Source: Hymenobacter gummosus
GTDB taxonomy: Bacteria; Bacteroidota; Bacteroidia; Cytophagales; Hymenobacteraceae
Length of the DNA: 64,000 nucleotides
NCBI RefSeq assembly: GCF_003970915.1
Contig: NZ_RXOF01000007.1
Coordinates: 1-64,000, forward strand
Direction: 5' to 3'
The notes beneath the pieces were generated by a model, which did not search any database, was not told the origin of the DNA, and saw only the letters and a list, made by a program, of their open reading frames with translations. This document shows positions 15,394-23,474 of the stretch, in pieces. The position numbers and the translations under genes are program-made. Each line of letters starts with the position of its first letter. Position 1 is the stretch's first letter.

Positions 15394-15513
15394 ACTTATC
15401 TTCTTCCGCCTCGCGCCCTTGCGGGTCTGAGTCGGAACAGGATTTAGCACCTGGTAACGAGTACTGGTTGCTAAGGCATCACAGGGCCTGTCCCTCCGCC
15501 TTTCTTGATAAGT
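15394..15513 (-). ncRNA. SAM-I (S-box) riboswitch
   Basis: A 120-nt leader with the conserved aptamer parts in order: ACTTATCAAG opening P1, GGCGGAGGGA, the CCCTGTGATGCC and TTAGCAACC block, GTGCTAAATCCTG, and GATAAGT closing P1. P1 is formed by the ACTTATC and GATAAGT ends. It precedes the cystathionine gamma-synthase-family gene by about 140 nt and is followed by an intrinsic terminator, so high SAM should switch the gene off. This RNA class is established; the assignment here rests on the sequence match. Confidence 0.95.
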
Positions 15514-15536
15514 GCTCCGTGGCGTGGAGCGCGGTG

Positions 15537-15566
15537 CAAATATAAAGCGGAATGAATTGCACGCAA
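15537..15566 (-). promoter_or_regulatory. Promoter of SAM-riboswitch operon
   Basis: On the minus strand, TTG (15566-15564) lies exactly 19 nt before TATATTTG (15544-15537), a full match to the Bacteroidota -33/-7 consensus. The predicted start near 15531 would place the riboswitch about 18 nt into the transcript. Confidence 0.8.
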
Positions 15567-15607
15567 GTCGGGGCGAAAATTTCTGCTTGGGGCAGAACGA
15601 CAAGTCA

Positions 15608-15761
15608 GAACGTCATGTCGACCATGTCGCGCATCAAGCGAGGATCGAGACATCTCGCTCGGGTGCTAACCTTCTCGTTGAACGAGCAGATTACTTGTGG
15701 CAGTCAGCACGCGAGATGTCTCGATCCTCGCTTGATGCGCGACATGCTCGACATGACGTTC
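15608..15761. mobile_element. 154-bp MITE-like element, 51-bp inverted repeats
   Basis: Arms 15608-15658 and 15711-15761 are reverse complements in 50 of 51 positions, with a 52-nt spacer. No coding capacity and no transposase nearby, so this would be a non-autonomous miniature element or a large REP-type palindrome. The outer word GAACGTCAT is shared with the element at 3051-3279. No clear target-site duplication is visible at the ends. Confidence 0.65.
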
Positions 15762-15833
15762 CAGCGTTATCGTTCAACGACACGCGAAGCAACGCTTCGC
15801 GCTACGGCCCCGGCGTCGTATCTTCGGGGTCCC

Positions 15834-16493
15834 ATGAACGACCCGGAAATCCGCGCGCTGCTGTACCCACGCCTCCAGGGCGGCGTGTACGTCGATGAGC
15901 TGCCCACCGGCACCACCCGCGCCGACGTGGTGCACATCACCGAGCACTTCATGCACGGCTACGAGCTGAAAAGCGACGGTGACACCCTGCTGCGGGTAAA
16001 GGCCCAGCTGCCCTGCTACGCCCGCGCCTACGACTTCGTGACCTTCGTCGTCACCGAAAAGCACCTCACAAAGCTGCTCGACGCGGTGCCCGAGTGGGTA
16101 GGCGTGCTGGTGGCCGCGCCGGAGGGCCTGCGGGAGTACCGCCCGGCCGCCTACAACGCCACCGTGGAGCGCGGCGCCGTGGCCGGCCTGCTGCGCCTCT
16201 CCGAAGTGAAGCAGTACCTGATGGACCTGGGCCTGCACCACGTGAGCCTGCTGCGCCGCCGCGACGTGGTGAAGCTGCTCAACGGCACCCAGGTGACTCT
16301 GCTGTCCCAGCTCTGCCAGTTCGTGCGCGAGCGGCTGATTGCCCGTATGCCCCAGCGGCTGGAAAACCGCGAAGTGCGCAAGGCCGAGCGGAGCACCAAG
16401 AAGCGGCTGAAAGCCCGGGGCCGCAAGCCTACCGGCGGTTCGAAGGGCAAGCCGGTGCACGTGCCGAAGCCGAAAAAGTCGAAAGCGGCTTAA
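15834..16493 (+). CDS. sce7726-family nuclease-like protein
   Basis: A 219-residue protein starting MNDPEIRALLYPRL. It matches the sce7726 family pattern: RADVVHITEHFMHGYELKSDGDTL resembles a PD-(D/E)xK core (Asp, then Glu and Lys in YELKSD), followed by YDFVTFVVTEKHL and VPEWVGVLVAAPEGL. The C-terminal 50 residues are very Lys/Arg-rich (RKAERSTKKRLKARGRK), suggesting nucleic-acid binding. Family members are often near phage or defence genes, but none is nearby here. TATCTTCG (15819-15826) sits 7 nt before the ATG, supporting this start over longer in-frame readings through the repeat. Confidence 0.8.
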   Translation: MNDPEIRALLYPRLQGGVYVDELPTGTTRADVVHITEHFMHGYELKSDGDTLLRVKAQLPCYARAYDFVTFVVTEKHLTKLLDAVPEWVGVLVAAPEGLREYRPAAYNATVERGAVAGLLRLSEVKQYLMDLGLHHVSLLRRRDVVKLLNGTQVTLLSQLCQFVRERLIARMPQRLENREVRKAERSTKKRLKARGRKPTGGSKGKPVHVPKPKKSKAA

Positions 16494-16498
16494 CCAGG

Positions 16499-16690
16499 CT
16501 ACTGTCCCCGCCGCCAGCGCCTCAGGTCCCGAAAAAGTAGCGCCAATCCGCCGGCCCCGGTCCACACGATAATGCTCCAGAACACCCAGTCCTCCGTCAT
16601 GTGGGGGCGAAACATAATGTGGCCGTGGCTACCTAGGTACATCAGACAGAAGGTGAGCAAACTGATAAACAATAGAATTAACGCCTTCAT
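16499..16690 (-). CDS. Small two-helix membrane protein
   Basis: A 63-residue protein (MKALILLFISLLTFCLMYLG...) with two hydrophobic helices, about residues 2-21 and 36-54, and a basic C-terminus RDLRRWRRGQ. Function not recognised. It ends 5 nt from the end of the sce7726-type gene, in convergent orientation. TACCTTGT lies a few bases before the ATG, similar to the start-proximal motif seen at other genes in this window. Confidence 0.55.
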   Translation of the reverse strand: MKALILLFISLLTFCLMYLGSHGHIMFRPHMTEDWVFWSIIVWTGAGGLALLFRDLRRWRRGQ

Positions 16691-16756
16691 ACAAACAAGG
16701 TAGTAAACGGTCAAAAGGTACGCGACTGGACCTTAGAAGACGAAGCCTTTGCCGCG

Positions 16757-17839
16757 CTAAAACCCGAATGACAGCTGCCGCCCCACCACCTCCCCTACCG
16801 GCTCCAGGTTCGAGAGCGAGACGCCGAGCAGCCGCACGCCCTTGGGCAGGGGCAGCAGGCCCTGCAGCAGCTCCTGGCTGAGGTAGCCGAGCGTGGCCGC
16901 CGTGGCAATGGGCGCGAGGCTGGTGCGGCTGCGCGAAATCAGCTGGAAGTCGGCGTACTTGACCTTGAGTGTGAGCGTGCGGCCCAGGATTTCGGCCCGC
17001 TGGCAATACTCCCACACCTCGTCGAGGCAGGGCTGCAGGCCCTCGGTCAGCTCCTCGATGGTGGTCAGGTCGTGCTGAAAGGTGGTTTCGGAGCCCACGG
17101 ACTTGCGCACCCGGTCGGGCACCACGGGGCGGTGGTCCTCGGCCCGGGCAATGGCGAAGTAGTAGCCGCCGGCCTTGCCGAAGTGCTGGCGCAGAAAGGC
17201 CTCCGACTGGTTGCGCAAATCCAGCCCGGTGAATATGCCCAGGTCGTTAAGCCGGCGGGCGGTGGCCGGCCCGATGCCGTGAAACTGCCCCACCTGCAGC
17301 CCGGCCACGAAGTCCAGGCCCTGCTCGGGGCGGATGACGAACTGCCCGTTGGGCTTGCGGTAGTCGGAGGCCAGCTTCGCCAGAAACTTGTTGTAGCTGA
17401 TGCCGGCGGAGGCCGTCAGCTGCGTCTGCTCCCAGATTTTGGCCCGGATGTCGCGCGCAATCTGCGTGGCGGAGCCGATGCCGGGCAGGTTCTCGGTTAC
17501 GTCGAGGTAGGCCTCGTCCAACGACAGCGGCTCGATGAGCGGGGTGTACTCGGCGAAAATGGCCCGAATCTGCCGCGAAACGGCCTTGTACACCTCGAAG
17601 CGCGGCTTTACGAACACCAGCTCGGGGCACAGGCGCTGGGCTGTGACCGAGGGCATGGCCGAGCGCACCCCGAACTGCCGGGCCTCGTAGGAGGCCGCCG
17701 CCACCACGCCGCGCTGCCGGGCCCCGCCCACGGCCACGGGCCGGCCGCGCAGCTCGGCATTGTCGCGCTGCTCCACGGAGGCGTAGAATGCGTCCATGTC
17801 GAGGTGAATGATTTTGCGCTGCGGGCTGTGGGGTTCCAA
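16757..17839 (-). CDS. dinB: DNA polymerase IV (Y-family)
   Basis: A 360-residue translesion polymerase. Catalytic motifs are intact: IIHLDMDAFYASVEQ near the N-terminus and PLSLDEAYLDVTE near residue 105, which supply the metal-binding Asp and Asp-Glu. Helix-hairpin-helix residues GIGPATARRLNDLGIFT follow, then the little-finger domain ending LLGVSLSNLEP. The only start that keeps the first motif is a TTG at 17839; in-frame ATG at 17797 would cut through it. TATCTTTG (17875-17868, minus strand) lies 28 nt upstream and fits a -7 box. No SOS-type operator was recognised. Confidence 0.93.
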   Translation of the reverse strand: MEPHSPQRKIIHLDMDAFYASVEQRDNAELRGRPVAVGGARQRGVVAAASYEARQFGVRSAMPSVTAQRLCPELVFVKPRFEVYKAVSRQIRAIFAEYTPLIEPLSLDEAYLDVTENLPGIGSATQIARDIRAKIWEQTQLTASAGISYNKFLAKLASDYRKPNGQFVIRPEQGLDFVAGLQVGQFHGIGPATARRLNDLGIFTGLDLRNQSEAFLRQHFGKAGGYYFAIARAEDHRPVVPDRVRKSVGSETTFQHDLTTIEELTEGLQPCLDEVWEYCQRAEILGRTLTLKVKYADFQLISRSRTSLAPIATAATLGYLSQELLQGLLPLPKGVRLLGVSLSNLEPVGEVVGRQLSFGF

Positions 17840-17867
17840 CGTCGGCGAGGCTTGCTAATCCCGTTGG

Positions 17868-17875
17868 CAAAGATA
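17868..17875 (-). promoter_or_regulatory. -7 promoter box of dinB
   Basis: TATCTTTG on the minus strand fully matches TAnnTTTG and lies 28 nt before the TTG start of dinB. No TTG was found at the usual 19-21 nt upstream spacing, so the promoter may depend on an activator or a weaker -33. Confidence 0.4.
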
Positions 17876-17923
17876 AGTCGCCGCCCAACGCCGCGCAGCC
17901 CGCAAAGACCTGCCGGGCCCGAT

Positions 17924-18015
17924 GGGCAATTTATTGGCCTGCATGAATATAGCGCGGCGGCCTCCGCGCCAGCACGGAGGCCATACTCCGGGGCGGCGGG
18001 CAGGCCAAATTGCCC
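17924..18015. repeat. Nested hairpins between dinB and the regulator gene
   Basis: GGGCAATTTATTGGCCTGC (17924-17942) pairs with GCAGGCCAAATTGCCC (18000-18015), allowing a small bulge. It encloses a second hairpin GGCCTCCG/CGGAGGCC (17959-17982). The gap between the divergent dinB and response-regulator genes (17840-18305) holds no gene I can support; the rest is GC-rich with an AT-rich patch at 18218-18250 that may contain the regulator promoter. Confidence 0.5.
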
Positions 18016-18305
18016 GGCGGCGCGGATTGACGTGCGCGCGCGTAACGCCGTGCTTTGTTAAGTCACCACCTGGCCCCACGCGGCATGCACCACGCTTTTT
18101 CAGCCCTCTTGTTATCGTTCGAGCAACGGCTGGTTGGCCGGCGCCGCCCCGGTTGCAGCCGCGGTGGTCGGCCCCGGTGCGTGGCCCGGCCCGGGGCGAA
18201 TTGGCCTGCGGCCCGCATAAAAATATGCCGATAACCAGATTTTCTTTTGTTGAGCGGGCCTGGATGTTGTTTCTTAGTAAGCCCAATACCCTCGCTCCTG
18301 CTGCC

Positions 18306-18986
18306 ATGACCTCCTCCGCCCACGCCACTGCTATTGACCGGATTCCCATCCTGCTCGTCGACGACCACCAGCTGGTGCTGGAGGGCGTGCGGGTGCTGCT
18401 GCAGGACGAGCCGGACATGCGCGTAGTGGCCACCGCCAACTCGGGCGCCGAGGCGCTGCGCTGCCTACACGCCCACCCCGAGGTGCAGGTGGCGGTGGTG
18501 GATTTGAATATGCCCCAGATGTCGGGCGTGCAGCTCACGCGGGCCATCCGCACGACGCACCCGCAGGTGCGCGTCATTGCCCTGAGCATGTTTCACGACC
18601 ACGCCTCCATTCAGGAAGTGCTGGCCGCCGGCGGCTCGGGCTACCTGCTCAAGAACACCAACGGCCTGGAGCTGGCCACGGCCGTGCGCCGGGTGGCCGC
18701 CGGCCGCACCTTCTTCAACGCCGAAGTGGGCGCCACCCTGCTCGAAAACCTCGACGTGCCCGCCACCCGCGACACCGCCGAGCGGCCGGTGCCGCTGACC
18801 TCGCGCGAGCGGGAAATCCTGCAGCTCATTGCCGGCGAATACTCCAACGCTGATATTGCCGAGAAGCTGTTCATCAGTGAGCGGACGGTGGAAACGCACC
18901 GCAAAAACATCTTCACCAAGACCAAGTCCAAGTCCATCGTCGGCCTGATTCAGTACGCCCTGCGCCACAAGCTCATCCTGCTCTGA
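18306..18986 (+). CDS. NarL/FixJ-type response regulator
   Basis: A 226-residue two-component regulator. The receiver domain (about residues 14-130) has the acidic pair in LLVDDHQLVLEG, the phospho-acceptor Asp in VAVVDLNMPQMSG and the Lys in GYLLKNTNG. The LuxR-type DNA-binding domain (about 160-222) reads LTSREREILQLIAGEYSNADIAEKLFISERTVETHRKNI. The nearest kinases are the HisKA_3-type sensors at 19148, 21199 and 24743, the usual partners of this regulator class. An alternative ATG at 18264 would add 14 residues. Confidence 0.93.
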   Translation: MTSSAHATAIDRIPILLVDDHQLVLEGVRVLLQDEPDMRVVATANSGAEALRCLHAHPEVQVAVVDLNMPQMSGVQLTRAIRTTHPQVRVIALSMFHDHASIQEVLAAGGSGYLLKNTNGLELATAVRRVAAGRTFFNAEVGATLLENLDVPATRDTAERPVPLTSREREILQLIAGEYSNADIAEKLFISERTVETHRKNIFTKTKSKSIVGLIQYALRHKLILL

Positions 18987-19031
18987 AGTGGTGAGGTGGT
19001 GATTTAGCGACTTAGTGATTTAGTGAGTGGG
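18987..19031. repeat. Octamer array after response regulator stop
   Basis: 8-nt words (GGTGATTT, AGCGACTT, AGTGATTT) start right after the TGA stop of the response regulator. Their complements occur at 19130-19166 as the words CACCAATT, CGCTAAGT and CACTAAAT. The two arrays face each other across the terminator at 19068-19102. Confidence 0.75.
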
Positions 19032-19067
19032 CAGCCTGCTGCTCCCAACTGACTCCCAACCGACAAC

Positions 19068-19102
19068 AAACGGCCCCGGCAGCTAAGCTACCGGGGCCGT
19101 TT
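19068..19102. terminator. Bidirectional terminator
   Basis: AAACGGCCCCGG.AGC (19068-19083) pairs with GCTACCGGGGCCGTTT (19087-19102) almost perfectly, giving A and U flanks on both strands. It separates the convergent response-regulator and kinase genes. Confidence 0.8.
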
Positions 19103-19129
19103 GCGCATCTTTAGTCCAAACTGAACGGT

Positions 19130-19166
19130 CACTACATCACCAATTCGCTAAGTCACTAAATCACCC
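19130..19166. repeat. Octamer array partner overlapping kinase 3' end
   Basis: Complementary partner of the array at 18987-19031. It overlaps the last codons of the leftward kinase gene: the array itself spells the C-terminal residues GDLVT and the TAG stop. Confidence 0.72.
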
Positions 19167-21145
19167 TGCGGCAGCGGCACTTCCAGCGTGACGGTGGTGC
19201 CGCGCCCGGGAGCAGCGTCGAAATGGGCCTGGCCGCCGAGGTAGGCCATGCGCGTTTCCACGTTGCGCAGGCCGATGCCCGCCTCCGGCCCCAAGGCCTG
19301 CGGGCTGAAACCCACGCCGTTGTCTTCCACCGTTACCGTCAGCTCATCGTCGCTGCGCACCAGCTGAATAGTAACATCGGTGGCCTGGGCGTGCTTGATG
19401 ATGTTCTGCACCAGCTCCTGAATCACCCGAAACAGCACGCTTTCGGTGGTGGGCGGCAGCTGCGTCGCGTCGAGGCCAAACGCCTGCACCTCGATGCGCA
19501 GGCCCCCCGTGGAGGGCAGCTTGTCGAGAAAGTCGCGCACGGCCGCCACCAAGCCGCGGCGCAGCAGGGCGTTGGGCATCAGATTGTGGGAGATGCCGCG
19601 TACCTCGCGAAAAGACTCGTCGACCACGGCCACGGCGTTGGCGAGCAGCTCCCGGTGGCCGTTGAGCCGGGGTCCGAGCTGCTGGTCCAGGGCGTGCAGG
19701 TTCAGCTTGGCCGCCGACAGCAGCTGGCCCAGGCCGTCGTGCAGGTCGGAGCCGATGCGGCGCCGCTCGTTTTCTTCCGCCTCAAGCACGGCCGCGGCGC
19801 GCTGCCGCTCCAGCAGCTGGCGCTGCTGCTCCAGGGCCAGCTGCTGGCGCAGCGCCCGGCGCTTATACAGGCTCCAGCCGCCCACCAGTGCCAGCAGCAG
19901 CGCGGCCCCGGCGGCCAGCAGCTGGGCGTTGCGCTTGCGCACCAGCAGGGCCTGCTCGCGCAGCTGCAGGGCCTGAATGCGGTTGCGCGCGTCTTTCTGC
20001 TCGGCGTCGTATTTGGCTTGCATCTCGGTCACGCTGCGGGCCGCGGCTTCGCTGCGCAGCGTGTCGTTGATGAGCGAGAGTTGCCGCTGGTACTGGTAGG
20101 CCCCGGCGAAGTCGCGGCGGCGGGCGGCCAGCAGCGCCAGGCCCGTCAGCGCATCCACTTCTTCCTCCCGAATCTTGCTTTGCCGGGCCACGCGCAGGGC
20201 GCGCTGCAGGTAGCGCTGGGCCCGCGGCTCCTGGTCGACCATCACGTACGAGGTGCCGATGCAGGCCAGCACGTCGGCGTCGAATTGAGGGTTGGTGAGC
20301 TTGTCGCGCACGACCAGCTGCTCGGCGCGCAGCAGCGGGGGCAGCGAGGCGGCCCACTCCCCTTGCTTCTGGTGCAGCACGCCCAGGCTCACCAGCAGGC
20401 CCGCCGTAGCGGCGCTGTCGCCGCCGGCGCCCAGGGTATTCAGGCCCTGTTGCAGGTAGCTTTCGGCGCGGGCGTAGCGGCCCTGGTCGCGGTGGATGAT
20501 GGCCAGGTGATTGATGGCGTCGACGACAAAGGCGCGCACGCCCAGGCGCTGCCAGCGGGCCAGCGCCTGCTCGTAGGCGGCCTGGGCGGCGGGGTAGTTG
20601 CGCTGCATCAGGTACAGCTGCCCCATCATCAGGTACGAGTCGGCAATGCCGCCCGAATCGGCGGCGGCCTGGCGCAGGCGCAGGCTGCGCACGAGGTAGC
20701 GCATGGCGTCCTCGTAGCGGCCCAGCTCGCTGTAGCGGGAACCGATGTTGCGGTAGTTGTGGCCCGCCCACAGCGGATTACGCAGCTGGTAAAAGTAGCG
20801 CGCCGAGGCCAGATGGTGCCGGATGGAGGCTTCGTGGCGCCCGGCCATGGCCGCTAGCGTGCCCAGGTTGTAGTGCACGCGGGCCAGCCGGCGGGTGTCG
20901 TGCAGGCGGGTGGCCAGCGCCAGGGCCCGGCGGCCGTATTGCCCGGCCCGGGCGGTGTCGTTGTAGAGCAGGTAGTACATCAGCGACACCAGCGCCCGGG
21001 CGCCGACGGTGTCGTTGGGGTGCAGGCGCGCTTCCTGCCGGAGGCTGTCGATGGCGTGTTCGTTGCGCTGGGGAATCTGGGCGCGGCCGCTGAGCGGCAG
21101 CAGCAGCGGCAAACAGCACAACACGCGGCGGAGGGAAAAACTCAT
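19148..21145 (-). CDS. TPR-sensor histidine kinase 1 (HisKA_3 type)
   Basis: A 665-residue membrane kinase. A signal peptide (about 22 residues) precedes a periplasmic TPR-like region (about 40-360; for example NLGTLAAMAGRHEASIRHHL and LMMGQLYLMQRNYPAAQAAYEQAL). A coiled coil leads into one membrane helix (about 403-425, LLAAGAALLLALVGG). The dimerisation helix has the phospho-acceptor His in RRIGSDLHDGLGQLLSAAKL near residue 468, and the ATPase domain has QNIIKHAQA, VEDNGVGF and GIGLRNV. The C-terminus (GDLVT) differs from its paralogs because the octamer array encodes it. It is convergent with the likely partner response regulator. Confidence 0.92.
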   Translation of the reverse strand: MSFSLRRVLCCLPLLLPLSGRAQIPQRNEHAIDSLRQEARLHPNDTVGARALVSLMYYLLYNDTARAGQYGRRALALATRLHDTRRLARVHYNLGTLAAMAGRHEASIRHHLASARYFYQLRNPLWAGHNYRNIGSRYSELGRYEDAMRYLVRSLRLRQAAADSGGIADSYLMMGQLYLMQRNYPAAQAAYEQALARWQRLGVRAFVVDAINHLAIIHRDQGRYARAESYLQQGLNTLGAGGDSAATAGLLVSLGVLHQKQGEWAASLPPLLRAEQLVVRDKLTNPQFDADVLACIGTSYVMVDQEPRAQRYLQRALRVARQSKIREEEVDALTGLALLAARRRDFAGAYQYQRQLSLINDTLRSEAAARSVTEMQAKYDAEQKDARNRIQALQLREQALLVRKRNAQLLAAGAALLLALVGGWSLYKRRALRQQLALEQQRQLLERQRAAAVLEAEENERRRIGSDLHDGLGQLLSAAKLNLHALDQQLGPRLNGHRELLANAVAVVDESFREVRGISHNLMPNALLRRGLVAAVRDFLDKLPSTGGLRIEVQAFGLDATQLPPTTESVLFRVIQELVQNIIKHAQATDVTIQLVRSDDELTVTVEDNGVGFSPQALGPEAGIGLRNVETRMAYLGGQAHFDAAPGRGTTVTLEVPLPQGDLVT

Positions 21146-21198
21146 GCGGCAATCGGGAATGGAAAAGCGGGCGGCCCTTGGCAATTGACCCGGGCAGT

Positions 21199-23097
21199 TC
21201 AGCGCACGGTCGCCGCCAGGGGCACTTCCAGGGTGACGGTGGTGCCGCGGCCAGGAGCAGCGTCGAAGTGGGTGTGGCCGCCCAGGTAGGCCATGCGCGT
21301 GAGCACGTTGCGCAGCCCGATGCCCGCCTCCGGCCCCAAGGCCTGCGCGTCGAAGCCCACGCCGTTGTCTTCCACCGTCACCGTCAGCTCGTCGTCGTTG
21401 CGCACCAGCTGCAGGGTTACTTCGGTGGCCTGGGCGTGCTTGATGATGTTCTGCACCAGCTCCTGTATCACCCGAAACAGCACGCTTTCCACCGTCGCGT
21501 CGAGCCGGATATCGTCGAGCCCAAACGCCTGTACTTCGATGCGCAGGCCGTTATCGGAGGGCAGCTTGCCGAGGAAGTCGCGCACGGCGGCGGCCAGCCC
21601 GCGGCGCAGCAGGGCGTTGGGCATCAGGTTGTGGGAGATGTTGCGCACCTCGCGGAAGGACTCGTCGACCACGGCCACGGCGTTGTTGAGCAGCTCCTGC
21701 CGGCCGTTCAGCTGCGGGCCCATCTGCTGGTCCAGGGCGTGCAGGTTGAGCTTGGCGGCCGAGAGCAGCTGCCCGATGCCGTCGTGCAGGTCGGAGCCGA
21801 TGCGGCGCCGCTCGTTTTCCTCCGCCTCAAGCACGGCCGCGGCGCGCTGCCGCTCCAGCTGCTGGCGCTGCTGCTCCAGGGCCAGCTGCTGGCGCAGGCG
21901 GTTGCGGGTATAGAGCAGCCAGCCCACCGCGCCCAGCAGGGCCGTCACGGCCAGGCCGGCCAGCAGCTGGGTGGTGCGCCGGCGGGCCAGCTGGCGCTGG
22001 GCGCGCAGCTGGGCCTGCTGCAGCTGCTGTTGCTTCTGCAGCAGGCGGTTCTGGGCTTCTTTCTGCTCGGTTTCGTATTTGGTGCGCATTTCCGTCACCT
22101 GCTCGGCCGTTTCGGCCTGAAACAGGGAGTCGTTCAGCTCCTGAAAGCGGGTGCGCCAGCGCACGGCGTCCTTGTACTGCCCGGTGGCCTCGTAGAGCGA
22201 GGCGTAGCCGTCGTACACCACCCGGATCAGCGGGCGGGCCTGCAGCTGCCGGGCCAGGCGCAGGGCCTGCCCGTAGGCCTGCTCCACCTCGCGGTAGCGC
22301 TTGAGCTGCAGCAGGGCGTCGCCCAGGTTCAGCCACGACTCGGCCTGGCCCTGCACGTTGCCCTGCGCCTGGTCGATGGCCAGCGTCTGGCGGTAGTACT
22401 GGTGGGCGGCCTGGGGCTGCTTGCGCTGCAGGGCCACGGCGCCGAGGTTGTACAGGGCCAGCACCACCACGCCGGAGTCGCCCAGGGCGCGGCCGCGGCG
22501 CAGGGCCTGCTGAAAGTCGGCGGCGGCCAGCGGGTACTTCTGCTGCTCCAGGTACACCGTGCCGCTGTTGTTGTAGGAAACGGCCACGCCGCGCCGGGCC
22601 GCGGGCTGGCCCTGGCGCACGGCGCGGTCGAAGTAGTAGCGGGCTTGGCGCGCGTAGTCCAGCGAGGGGCCGTACTGCTGCAGGTTTTTGTAGGTAGTGC
22701 CCAGCACCAGGTAGGCCGAGGCGAGGCGCAGGGTGTCGTGGGCGGCGGCGGCCAGGCGCTGGGCGGCGTGCAGGTGGGTGGCGGCTTCGGAGGCCTGGCC
22801 CAGCGCCGTGCAGATGCGGCCCTGCAGCAGGGCCGCGTCGGCTTCCTGCGGGCTGCGGTGCTGCTGCCGGGCCAGGCGGCGGGCGTCGGTGGCACGGCGC
22901 AGGGCCCGCTCGGGGTCCGACTGGCGCAACGCGGCGGCGTCGGCCAGCAGCAGCCGCAGCCGGGCCGAGTCGGGGGCGGCGGCCAGGCGCCGGTCGAGGC
23001 TGTCGGGCGGGGCCGGCGCCTGGGCCTGGCCCAGCAAGGGCAGCCCCACCCACAGCAGCAAAGCCCCGGGGCGCCGGAAAGGGAAGAAAAGCGGCAT
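21199..23097 (-). CDS. TPR-sensor histidine kinase 2 (HisKA_3 type)
   Basis: A 632-residue paralog of the kinase at 19148. A signal peptide (MPLFFPFRRPGALLLWVGLPLL) is followed by TPR-like repeats (about residues 35-330), a Gln-rich coiled coil, a membrane helix (about 377-398) and the same transmitter: RRIGSDLHDGIGQLLSAAKL with His near residue 437, then VEDNGVGFDAQALGPEAGIGLRNV and AAPGRGTTVTLEVPL. The start at 23097 is chosen for the signal peptide; the upstream in-frame extension is not signal-like. It precedes kinase 1 by 53 nt in the same direction. Confidence 0.92.
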   Translation of the reverse strand: MPLFFPFRRPGALLLWVGLPLLGQAQAPAPPDSLDRRLAAAPDSARLRLLLADAAALRQSDPERALRRATDARRLARQQHRSPQEADAALLQGRICTALGQASEAATHLHAAQRLAAAAHDTLRLASAYLVLGTTYKNLQQYGPSLDYARQARYYFDRAVRQGQPAARRGVAVSYNNSGTVYLEQQKYPLAAADFQQALRRGRALGDSGVVVLALYNLGAVALQRKQPQAAHQYYRQTLAIDQAQGNVQGQAESWLNLGDALLQLKRYREVEQAYGQALRLARQLQARPLIRVVYDGYASLYEATGQYKDAVRWRTRFQELNDSLFQAETAEQVTEMRTKYETEQKEAQNRLLQKQQQLQQAQLRAQRQLARRRTTQLLAGLAVTALLGAVGWLLYTRNRLRQQLALEQQRQQLERQRAAAVLEAEENERRRIGSDLHDGIGQLLSAAKLNLHALDQQMGPQLNGRQELLNNAVAVVDESFREVRNISHNLMPNALLRRGLAAAVRDFLGKLPSDNGLRIEVQAFGLDDIRLDATVESVLFRVIQELVQNIIKHAQATEVTLQLVRNDDELTVTVEDNGVGFDAQALGPEAGIGLRNVLTRMAYLGGHTHFDAAPGRGTTVTLEVPLAATVR

Positions 23098-23275
23098 AAA
23101 TAGCGTGCGGCAGCAGCCGGCCGGGCTGTCGGCCAACCAGACTTTAAAACTAAGCAGCCCCCGATATATCACAAAACATATCTAAGCTGATTTTCAGAGG
23201 ACCAGCGGCAAAAGGCATGGTGATTTTCCGATAACATTTCCCTAGCTTGGGCATCGTCACCATTCTTTCCATCCT

Positions 23276-23455
23276 ATGTCCTACTTCCTCAGCCTGTTGT
23301 TTTCCTTGCTCGGCCTGACGGCCCGCAGCCCGCAGACGCCGCCCCCCGACGACCACACTTTCGTAAGCACGGCGCAGGTAGATGAGGCGCCCGACGCGGG
23401 CGACGGAGGCGTGGTGGTGCCGCCCGACCGGTTCAACGCTTTTTACCACTCCTGA
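23276..23455 (+). CDS. 59-residue peptide with hydrophobic N-terminus
   Basis: A short frame, ATG at 23276 to TGA at 23453-23455. It reads MSYFLSLLFSLLGLTARSPQ, then a Pro/Asp/Gly/Val-rich tail ending PPDRFNAFYHS. The first 15 residues form a hydrophobic segment that could be a signal or membrane anchor, and the tail is acidic. Codon use is biased to C/G at third positions as in neighbouring genes, which supports coding. It is upstream of the glycosyltransferase and separated from it by a perfect 14-bp hairpin. Function unknown. Confidence 0.5.
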   Translation: MSYFLSLLFSLLGLTARSPQTPPPDDHTFVSTAQVDEAPDAGDGGVVVPPDRFNAFYHS

Positions 23456-23474
23456 CCGGCCCGTTCTCTAACCG

